5,453 nt of DNA from Saprospiraceae bacterium (GTDB lineage Bacteria > Bacteroidota > Bacteroidia > Chitinophagales > Saprospiraceae), in the NCBI GenBank assembly GCA_020850025.1, contig JADZFI010000357.1, forward strand, positions 1 through 5,453. The letters are read 5' to 3'. A program made the translations under genes and the position numbers. Positions within the stretch are counted from its first letter, which is position 1; every line of letters starts with the position of its first letter. Below the pieces are notes generated by a model. The model was not told the origin of the DNA, did no database searches, and worked only from the letters and a program-made list of their open reading frames with translations. Shown in pieces: positions 1 to 5,049 of this stretch.

Positions 1-510
1 GTCTTGCTCGCCTGGGTGGTCATTTTATACGCAGTGAACAGTCTGTTGGGCGGCAGCGCATTTCTGGCGGTCTATGTTGCAGGTATCATTCTCGGAAACT
101 CGCCCTGGGGGCAAAGAGACATCAATATTCACTTTTTTGAAAGTCTGGCCTGGCTGATGGAAACCGGTTTGTTTTTGGTGCTCGGGCTGCAGGTATATGT
201 ACGCCACCTGCCTGATGTGTTTCGGGAAGGGTTGTGGGTGGCTGCCGGCCTGATTCTGCTTGCTCGTCCGTTGGGCGTATGGCTCTCTCTGGTGTTTTTC
301 AAAGGAATTGAGACACGAACCAAGATATTTTACTCCTGGGTGGGCCTAAGGGGCGCCACCCCCATTGTATTCGCTCTGATCCCGGTGGTTTCAGGAGTGA
401 GCGGAGCCGATAAAATTTTTAATATCGCGTTTATTGTGGTCATCGCGTCTATCCTGCTGCAGGGCGGAACCGTCAGATGGATGGCCAAACTTACAGGTGT
501 AGGGAAATAA
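1..510 (+). CDS. nhaP2: CPA1-family K+(Na+)/H+ antiporter, C-terminal part (5' end outside window)
   Basis: Inner-membrane cation/proton antiporter that exchanges cytoplasmic K+ or Na+ for H+. The frame is open from base 1 and ends at TAA 508-510, leaving 169 residues of the C-terminal half of the membrane domain. Recognisable NhaP2/CvrA-like stretches are GGSAFLAVYVAGIILGN (about residues 17-33), FFESLAWLMETGLFLVLGL, the LLARPLGVW segment, and SWVGLRGATPIVFALIP (about 112-128), the family's signature helix. The protein stops about 40 residues after that signature, at MAKLTGVGK. Enterobacterial CvrA/NhaP2 continues into a cytoplasmic RCK/TrkA-C domain and a further C-terminal domain; neither exists here, and nhaD begins 17 bp later on the other strand. 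The ion preference cannot be read from the fragment, so the symbol names the closest family. A general NhaP-type Na+/H+ antiporter is the alternative. Confidence 0.88.
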   Translation, partial: VLLAWVVILYAVNSLLGGSAFLAVYVAGIILGNSPWGQRDINIHFFESLAWLMETGLFLVLGLQVYVRHLPDVFREGLWVAAGLILLARPLGVWLSLVFFKGIETRTKIFYSWVGLRGATPIVFALIPVVSGVSGADKIFNIAFIVVIASILLQGGTVRWMAKLTGVGK

Positions 511-527
511 ACCCGGCGGTAGCATCA

Positions 528-1808
528 TCAACCGAACAGTTGGTGCTGCAGCACGTATACCGCTACCCCTGCCAAATAACCGATACTTGCCAGCAGGGTG
601 AATTTCCGCAGATACCAGGTAAAGCTGATGTTTTCCATGCCCATGGCCGCCACACCGGCAGCCGAACCAATGATCAATGCGCTCCCGCCGGTACCCGCGC
701 AATAAGCGATCAACTCCCAGAAAAAACTATCTGCCGGATATACCTCAAGCGTGTACATGCCCTGGGCAGCCGCTACCAACGGCACATTGTCCACTATTGC
801 CGACAAAAACCCGATCAATACGCCTACAATGGTCACATTACCGATGGTTTCATCCAGCCAGGTGGCCATGGACCGCAGTATCCCTACGCTTTCCAGGGCG
901 GAAATTGCTACGAGTATGCCGAGGAAAAACAAGATGCTGGGAGTATCTATTTTTCGAAGCGCATGATTCACGGATTTAGGTCCCTTTTCAATATCATCCT
1001 TGCCGCCGTGTATGTATTCTGTCAGTATCCACATAACACCCAGACCAAGCAGCATCCCCATGTAAGGGGGTAAATGTGTGACCGTTTTGAAAACGGGCAC
1101 AAACAAAAGTGCTCCCAGGCCCATCCCGAACACCATATTGCGCTCGTATGGCGTGCTGGCAATATTGTAAACACCTTCCACCTTTTCCGGTGCGCTCACC
1201 TTTCCTTTCACACTGCGTGACAGCAACCAAAGCGGCACCAACAGACAAACAAGACTGGGTAAAATCAACATTTTGACAATATTTACTGCCGTGATCTGCC
1301 CTCCTATCCACAACATAGTAGTAGTTACATCGCCCAGCGGCGACCAGGCGCCGCCGGCATTGGCGGCAATGATGACCAATCCCACAAATTTCATCCTGTC
1401 TTCCCGATCACTGATCAGTTTCCGCAATAAACTCACCATGACAATGGTCGTAGTCAGATTGTCCAGAACTGCCGACAGGAAGAAGGTAATGAATCCTACT
1501 GACCACAGCAGTTTGCGCTTGTCGGTGGTTTTGATGCGTTGTGTAATGATATCGAACCCGTCGTGCGCGTCTATCAGTTCCACTATGACCATGGCGCCCA
1601 GCAGGAAAAACACTATGGCGGCAATTTCCGACAAATGAGCTTCCAGATGATGATTCACCTCGTGGGCATCGTGGCCACCAAGGATATATACCGTCCAGCA
1701 CAGCACGCCTGCTACTATGGCGCTGGCAGCTTTGTTAAGTTTAATGGTGTGTTCGAGCGTTATAGCCACATAACCGGCTACAAAGCAGAAAATCATGATC
1801 CATTCCAT
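528..1808 (-). CDS. nhaD: NhaD-type Na+/H+ antiporter
   Basis: Integral-membrane Na+(Li+)/H+ antiporter of the NhaD/ion-transporter superfamily, which extrudes Na+ at the expense of the proton gradient. From ATG 1808 the product is 426 residues, close to usual NhaD length. It has about a dozen hydrophobic segments and the paired inverted-repeat motifs of the family: DNLTTTIVMVSLLRKL (about 116-131), NAGGAWSPLGDVTTTMLWIGG (about 150-170), a second DN motif in AIVDNVPLVAAAQGMY (about 337-352), and GTGGSALIIGSAAGVAAMG (about 372-390). The two DN pairs (D116/N117 and D340/N341) and D160 are the likely ion-binding acidic and amide positions. An in-frame TTG at 1841 would add 11 residues (MLQLNTKFLFA). 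ATG 1808 is preferred because MEWIMIFCFVAGY starts directly with the first helix. No Shine-Dalgarno is visible. It lies 39 bp downstream of the membrane-protein gene on the same strand, so co-transcription is likely. Its stop is 17 bp from the convergent antiporter. Confidence 0.95.
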   Translation of the reverse strand: MEWIMIFCFVAGYVAITLEHTIKLNKAASAIVAGVLCWTVYILGGHDAHEVNHHLEAHLSEIAAIVFFLLGAMVIVELIDAHDGFDIITQRIKTTDKRKLLWSVGFITFFLSAVLDNLTTTIVMVSLLRKLISDREDRMKFVGLVIIAANAGGAWSPLGDVTTTMLWIGGQITAVNIVKMLILPSLVCLLVPLWLLSRSVKGKVSAPEKVEGVYNIASTPYERNMVFGMGLGALLFVPVFKTVTHLPPYMGMLLGLGVMWILTEYIHGGKDDIEKGPKSVNHALRKIDTPSILFFLGILVAISALESVGILRSMATWLDETIGNVTIVGVLIGFLSAIVDNVPLVAAAQGMYTLEVYPADSFFWELIAYCAGTGGSALIIGSAAGVAAMGMENISFTWYLRKFTLLASIGYLAGVAVYVLQHQLFG

Positions 1809-1847
1809 GGCAAACAAAAATTTGGTATTTAACTGCAGCAAACGGCC

Positions 1848-2501
1848 TCATTTCCGCTTACGAATAATCCAAAACTCCACTACCGTTTTAACCGCCATAA
1901 AACCGAACATAAAGGCATGCTCGGTTTGAAGCTGGTATTTGGGCAGCAAATACGACATCAATGCTCCAATCAGCAATCCGGCGTGAATAACTGCACTTCG
2001 CGTATCAAAGGTGTTGCGCAAACCTTCCACATCTGCCGGCTTCACCACAGGAGCCCCCTGATGGAAGTCGCGCCAATACAGCCAAAACTGCAATGCCGCA
2101 AAGAAAAGCAGGTTGAGGTTGAAAACCCGATTTTTGAAAAAAATGGTGAGGATATTTTGAATAGCAGACCCATCCGGGGCGAACATAAATCCCGCCAGTA
2201 CCACTATAAAGACGAAATAAACCGCTAATAAAAAGAACCGGGTTCGGGCATTTCGCTCTCCCTGCATTACCTCAGCTTCCGGCTCCATTTTTAAAAGTCG
2301 TGGCCGGAGTTGTTTTAACCGCCAAAGCCCGGAAATACTGAGTATCAACTCTTCCCACCACCACATATACAGAATTGGGAAAAAATGCCACCCCAGCACC
2401 ACAATACCATACACCTGCAATGCATTCGACACCAACGCATACAATACCGGCGGACGTGCATTTTTGTTGTTTTCCGGCAAAACCCCAGGATTTTCAATCA
2501 T
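1848..2501 (-). CDS. Polytopic inner-membrane protein, DUF6498-like
   Basis: Membrane protein of unknown function. From ATG 2501 it is 217 residues with about five or six hydrophobic segments (roughly 20-41, 43-59, 88-107, 127-144, 170-187, 195-213), a cytoplasm-like basic stretch after the second (LWRLKQLRPRLLK), and a basic tail (WIIRKRK). The N-terminal pattern, an aliphatic helix then GWHFFPILYMWWWEELI, recalls DUF6498 proteins (usually GW, short loop, YW-E-N). This match is from memory and tentative. The start is uncertain. ATG 2540 adds MERFLHLQKLFLQ, and ATG 2651 adds a low-complexity leader encoded by the 9-bp repeat array. I prefer 2501 because a near-perfect Bacteroidota promoter (TTG-N19-TACATTTG, 2549-2520) would start transcription around 2513, inside the longer versions. 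It stops 39 bp before nhaD on the same strand, suggesting a two-gene operon, but no functional link is shown. Confidence 0.75.
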   Translation of the reverse strand: MIENPGVLPENNKNARPPVLYALVSNALQVYGIVVLGWHFFPILYMWWWEELILSISGLWRLKQLRPRLLKMEPEAEVMQGERNARTRFFLLAVYFVFIVVLAGFMFAPDGSAIQNILTIFFKNRVFNLNLLFFAALQFWLYWRDFHQGAPVVKPADVEGLRNTFDTRSAVIHAGLLIGALMSYLLPKYQLQTEHAFMFGFMAVKTVVEFWIIRKRK

Positions 2502-2515
2502 TTGAAGGAAAAGTT

Positions 2516-2545
2516 TTTGCAAATGTAAAAATCGCTCCATTTTTG
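2516..2545 (+). promoter_or_regulatory. Candidate promoter for the isomerase, overlapping the divergent promoter
   Basis: On the plus strand, TTTG (2516-2519), an 18-nt spacer and CATTTTTG (2538-2545) fit the Bacteroidota pattern with one mismatch in the -7 box (C for T). The predicted start near 2551 would place the whole 9-bp repeat array in the leader of the isomerase mRNA. No better site is present in the G-free array itself. The weak match makes this tentative. Confidence 0.3.
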
Positions 2546-2549
2546 CCAA
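2520..2549 (-). promoter_or_regulatory. Candidate Bacteroidota-type promoter for the membrane protein-nhaD pair
   Basis: Reading the minus strand, TTG (2549-2547), a 19-nt spacer and TACATTTG (2527-2520) match the Bacteroidota primary-sigma consensus TTG/TTTG-N19-21-TAnnTTTG at every defined position. Transcription would begin near 2513, giving a very short leader before ATG 2501 and excluding the two upstream start choices. It is a pattern match only. Confidence 0.5.
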
Positions 2550-2554
2550 CACAG

Positions 2555-2661
2555 CCCCATTCCCCCCATTCCCCACATTCCCCACATTCCCCACATTAAC
2601 CCACATTCCCCACATTCCCCCCATTAACCCCATTCCCCTCATTAACCTCATTCCTCACATT
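2555..2661 (+). repeat. 9-bp minisatellite array (consensus CCCCACATT), 12 units
   Basis: Twelve head-to-tail units end one base before ATG 2663. Ten are 9 bp, the first is 7 bp (2555-2561), and one is 10 bp (2598-2607). Variants are CCCCACATT (four copies), CCCCCCATT (two), AACCCCATT, CCCCTCATT, AACCTCATT, CCTCACATT and AACCCACATT. All end in ATT, and the left half of each unit is C-rich. The plus strand has no G from 2555 to 2664. The minus strand has ten runs of three to six G separated by 3-7 nt. Because 9 is a multiple of three, the minus strand stays open through the array and encodes Met-Trp-Gly, then Gly-Asn-Val triplets. The array fills almost the entire divergent intergenic region. 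Confidence 0.95.
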
Positions 2662-2662
2662 C

Positions 2663-3706
2663 ATGAAAGGTCCTGCTATTTTTCTTGCACAATTCCTGGG
2701 CGATGCCGCCCCCTACAATTCCCTGGAGAGCATTTGTCGCTGGGCAGCCGGACATGGCTATACCGGCGTACAAATCCCCACCTGGGACGCCCGCCTCATT
2801 GACCTGGAAAAAGCAGCGGAGAGCAAGGCTTACTGCGACGACCTGCGTGGAAGAGTGGAGGCCTGTGGGGTAAAAATTACGGAACTATCCACCCATTTGC
2901 AGGGACAGCTGGTGGCGGTGCATCCGGCTTATGACCTGATGTTCGACGCCTTTGCTCCAGAGCACCTGCGCGGCAACCCAAAGGCCCGCACCGAGTGGGC
3001 CATCCAAACCCTGAAAAATGCTGCCAGGGCCAGCAAAAACCTCGGCCTTGATGCGCACGCCACCTTTTCAGGCGCATTGATCTGGCATACCGTTTACCCC
3101 TGGCCGCAGCGACCACAGGGATTGGTGGAAGCAGGTTTCCGGGAATTGGCTGCCCGCTGGAAACCCATCCTGGATGTATTCGACGAGTGTGGCGTGGATG
3201 TTTGTTACGAAATTCACCCTGGGGAAGACCTGCACGACGGCGTCACCTTCGAGCGCTTCCTGGAAGCCACCGGCAACCATCCGCGCTGCAATATCCTGTA
3301 CGATCCCTCCCACTTTGTACTCCAGCAACTGGACTATTTGCAATACCTGGATATTTATCACGAACGAATCAAAATGTTCCATGTCAAGGATGCCGAATTC
3401 AACCCCACCGGCCGCAGCGGCGTGTATGGAGGTTTTCAGGATTGGGTAAACCGTCCGGGCAGATTCCGGTCGCTGGGCGACGGCCAGGTGGATTTCAAAT
3501 CCATTTTTTCCAAACTCGCACAATATAATTACAAGGGCTGGGCGGTGCTGGAATGGGAGTGTTGCATTAAAGATTCCGAACAAGGCGCCAGGGAAGGAGC
3601 CCCGTTCATTGCCGGGCACATGATCAAGGTCACAGAGCGCGCTTTTGATGATTTTGCCGGCGGTGAAGTGGATCAGGAATTACTTCGTCGCATCATTGGT
3701 ATGTAA
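2663..3706 (+). CDS. Sugar phosphate isomerase/epimerase-like TIM-barrel protein (AP_endonuc_2 / xylose-isomerase-like fold)
   Basis: Probably a cytoplasmic, divalent-metal-dependent isomerase or epimerase acting on a sugar or inositol-like substrate. The family (IolE, IolI and related enzymes) moves a carbonyl or inverts a stereocentre, and the substrate cannot be told from sequence. The 347 residues read as a single (beta/alpha)8 barrel. The expected metal ligands are visible: E183 in CYEIHPGE, D214 in YDPSHF with H217, H240 in FHVKD, and E297 in VLEWE. The RFRSLGDGQVDFKSIF stretch (about 267-282) is the conserved loop before the last strand, and the end (GAREGAPFIAGHMIKVTERAFDDF) is typical of oligosaccharide-linked members in Bacteroidota. 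No signal peptide is seen. ATG 2663 is the only sensible start, directly after the 9-bp array and without a Shine-Dalgarno. Usual partners such as Gfo/Idh/MocA oxidoreductases are absent here, so it appears to be a single-gene unit. Confidence 0.92.
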   Translation: MKGPAIFLAQFLGDAAPYNSLESICRWAAGHGYTGVQIPTWDARLIDLEKAAESKAYCDDLRGRVEACGVKITELSTHLQGQLVAVHPAYDLMFDAFAPEHLRGNPKARTEWAIQTLKNAARASKNLGLDAHATFSGALIWHTVYPWPQRPQGLVEAGFRELAARWKPILDVFDECGVDVCYEIHPGEDLHDGVTFERFLEATGNHPRCNILYDPSHFVLQQLDYLQYLDIYHERIKMFHVKDAEFNPTGRSGVYGGFQDWVNRPGRFRSLGDGQVDFKSIFSKLAQYNYKGWAVLEWECCIKDSEQGAREGAPFIAGHMIKVTERAFDDFAGGEVDQELLRRIIGM

Positions 3707-3745
3707 AATTCGACTAAAGCACACACAAGGAAGCAGAAAATTGTG

Positions 3746-3770
3746 CAACTTTGCAGCGCTTAAAACGCTG
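3746..3770 (+). promoter_or_regulatory. Possible promoter -7 element with adjoining inverted repeat upstream of the desaturase
   Basis: CAACTTTG (3746-3753) matches the Bacteroidota -7 box TAnnTTTG except for its first base and is followed by CA, as is common. No TTG or TTTG lies at the right distance upstream, so the -33 box is missing. Immediately downstream, CAGCG (3754-3758) and CGCTG (3766-3770) form a 5-bp inverted repeat with a 7-nt loop that would straddle the transcription start. It could be an operator or chance. A second weak option is TTTG (3781-3784), 18 nt, TAATTTTT (3803-3810). Confidence 0.28.
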
Positions 3771-3820
3771 GCAGCCCTGTTTTGACCTTTTTTTTGCACG
3801 AGTAATTTTTTCACATTTCA

Positions 3821-4858
3821 ATGGGACCACAAAAGTACAAGTACGACCCCAACCTGCTTCAGCAACTCCCCGCCATCGTAAAGTCCTACCAGCTTCCTGA
3901 TTCACGCAAGGCCACCATCCAGATCCTGAACACTTTTTTGCCGTTCATAGCCATCTGGATTGCCATGTACCTGCTGATTGACGTTTCTTTCTGGCTGGTG
4001 CTTCCACTGGCGATGGTAAATGCCTTTTTCCTGGTTAGAATTTTCATCATTCAACACGACTGCGGTCACCAATCCTTCACGGCCTCCAGAAAAGCCAACG
4101 ATATCATTGGTGAAATCTGCAGTATGGTGAGTTTTATGCCTTATCGCTACTGGGCCAAAAGCCATAATTTCCACCACGGTCACTACGGCATGTTGTGGGA
4201 GCACCGCGACATTGGCGATATCAACCTGCTCACTGTTAACGAATTCAAGGCGCTGCCCTGGCATAAGAAAGCGCATTACATTCTTTTCCGCAGCTTTCCG
4301 GTGCTTTTCATTATCGGGCCGGCCTGGTATCTGCTGATCCAGAACCGTCTCCCGCTCATTAAACTGAAAGGCTGGGAACATGCCCACAAAGCGCTCATGA
4401 AGCACAATTTGCTGCTTATTGGCGTGCATGTTGGCCTGATTCTGCTGCTCGGTTACGAGGCTTTTCTCATGGTACATCTGCCTATTCTGCTCTTTTTTGC
4501 CATTATCGCTATTTGGTTCTTTTATGTACAACACCAGCATGAAACGGCCTACAAAGAGTGGAAGGACAAGTGGGATTACATCCGTTCTGCCGTACAAGGC
4601 AGCACCTATTACAAACTGCCCAAGTTGTTCCACTGGCTGACCGGTAACATTGGCTACCACCACATTCACCACCTGAATCCACTGGTACCCAACTACGAGC
4701 TGTCCCGTTGCCACCACGAAAACCCCATCATGGACCAGGTAGCCAACAAAATCACCTTCCTGGAAAGTCTGAAATGCATGTTCAACAAACTTTGGGATGA
4801 AGAACAGCACCGCATGATTACCTACCGCGAGTATTTCCGAAAATACGGAAAGAAGTAA
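3821..4858 (+). CDS. Membrane fatty acid desaturase (acyl-lipid type, three histidine boxes)
   Basis: Di-iron, oxygen-dependent desaturase that introduces a cis double bond into membrane-lipid acyl chains. The 345-residue length fits the family. The three histidine boxes are complete: HDCGH (79-83), HNFHH (115-119) and HHIHH (280-284, followed by LNP). A further conserved QHQHE stands at 237-241 after a hydrophobic segment. Hydrophobic pairs at about 35-77 and 153-173 plus 196-235 fit a four-helix topology with the boxes facing the cytoplasm. The pattern is closest to omega-6/Delta12-like acyl-lipid desaturases of bacteria and plastids, but regiospecificity cannot be assigned. The electron donor (ferredoxin or a flavodoxin-type partner) is not encoded nearby. 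ATG 3821 is the first start after an AT-rich leader without Shine-Dalgarno. A strong terminator follows 20 bp after the stop, so this is probably monocistronic. Such genes are often induced by cold or by changed membrane fluidity, but nothing in the sequence shows that here. Confidence 0.95.
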   Translation: MGPQKYKYDPNLLQQLPAIVKSYQLPDSRKATIQILNTFLPFIAIWIAMYLLIDVSFWLVLPLAMVNAFFLVRIFIIQHDCGHQSFTASRKANDIIGEICSMVSFMPYRYWAKSHNFHHGHYGMLWEHRDIGDINLLTVNEFKALPWHKKAHYILFRSFPVLFIIGPAWYLLIQNRLPLIKLKGWEHAHKALMKHNLLLIGVHVGLILLLGYEAFLMVHLPILLFFAIIAIWFFYVQHQHETAYKEWKDKWDYIRSAVQGSTYYKLPKLFHWLTGNIGYHHIHHLNPLVPNYELSRCHHENPIMDQVANKITFLESLKCMFNKLWDEEQHRMITYREYFRKYGKK

Positions 4859-4877
4859 CCAGTCTTTCACTTCGTTG

Positions 4878-4913
4878 CAAAAGCCACCCACGATGATTCG
4901 TGTGTGGCTTTTG
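4878..4913 (+). terminator. Rho-independent terminator after the desaturase gene
   Basis: CAAAAGCCAC (4878-4887) pairs perfectly with GTGGCTTTTG (4904-4913). After one C-T mismatch, CACGA (4889-4893) pairs with TCGTG (4898-4902) around a TGAT loop. The stem's 3' arm ends in TTTTG followed by TTTATT, so the RNA has a GC core, a U-rich 3' arm and an A-rich 5' arm. It begins 20 bp after the desaturase stop. The A-rich 5' arm would also allow function in the opposite direction. Confidence 0.88.
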
Positions 4914-4921
4914 TTTATTAG

Positions 4922-4964
4922 ACCTCGTAGGTTTAAGAAACCTAGGGGCTTAAACCTACGAGGT
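4922..4964. repeat. Perfect 16-bp palindrome with 11-nt loop (REP-like intergenic element)
   Basis: ACCTCGTAGGTTTAAG (4922-4937) is exactly complementary to CTTAAACCTACGAGGT (4949-4964), with loop AAACCTAGGGG between them. The loop's AAACCTA can instead pair with TAGGTTT at 4929-4935, giving a competing 7-bp hairpin with a 3-nt loop. No T-tract follows on either strand, so it is not a standard terminator, and a good terminator already lies 8 bp upstream. Its form suggests a dispersed REP-like or miniature palindromic element, but copy number in the genome is not visible from here. Confidence 0.8.
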
Positions 4965-4989
4965 TCCCGAAAAAAAAGAGCCCGAAAAA

Positions 4990-5021
4990 TTTGGCTCAAA
5001 TACACAAATACCGCACCTTTG
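4990..5021 (+). promoter_or_regulatory. Candidate promoter for the TetR-family regulator gene
   Basis: TTTG (4990-4993), a 20-nt spacer and CACCTTTG (5014-5021) match the Bacteroidota consensus TTTG-N19-21-TAnnTTTG with one mismatch (first base of the -7 box). Predicted initiation near 5028 gives a leader of about 22 nt that is almost entirely the inverted repeat at 5029-5048. Position, spacing and the following gene all agree. Confidence 0.5.
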
Positions 5022-5028
5022 TTCAAAA

Positions 5029-5048
5029 TTAACCAAACGGTTAAACCG
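5029..5048. promoter_or_regulatory. Nested inverted repeats, candidate TetR operator
   Basis: TTAACCAAACGGTTAA (5029-5044) is a perfect 6-bp inverted repeat with a 4-bp spacer. A second one, CGGTT-A-AACCG (5038-5048), overlaps it. They lie between the predicted transcription start and the ATG at 5050. TetR-family repressors commonly bind such palindromes over their own promoter, so autoregulation is a reasonable inference. Binding is not shown. Confidence 0.45.
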
Positions 5049-5049
5049 A

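Noticed and set aside
477..1073. 198-codon plus-strand frame opposite nhaD
   Set aside because: The composition (many Q, H, Y, R) is that of an antisense shadow, and NhaD motifs are intact on the other strand.
1809..1847. Separate promoter for nhaD in the 39-bp gap
   Set aside because: No TAnnTTTG box with a correctly spaced TTG was found there, so co-transcription is simpler.
2555..2661. CRISPR array
   Set aside because: Units are 9-10 bp and contiguous, without spacers. This is a minisatellite.
3068..3619. 183-codon minus-strand frame inside the isomerase gene
   Set aside because: It is antisense to a well-supported TIM-barrel gene and shows no family features.
3754..3800. Intrinsic terminator for the isomerase (CAGCG/CGCTG hairpin and later T-tract)
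   Set aside because: The stem is only 5 bp, and the T-run at 3788-3795 starts 17 nt after it, too far for an intrinsic terminator.
4978..4997. Hairpin GAGCC-N10-GGCTC just before the regulator promoter
   Set aside because: A 5-bp stem with a 10-nt loop and no T-tract is expected by chance and overlaps the -33 box.
3902..5026. 374-codon open frame on the minus strand opposite the desaturase
   Set aside because: It is a shadow of the desaturase, which has complete histidine boxes. The antisense product has no recognisable domain, and it runs through the terminator and the palindrome.
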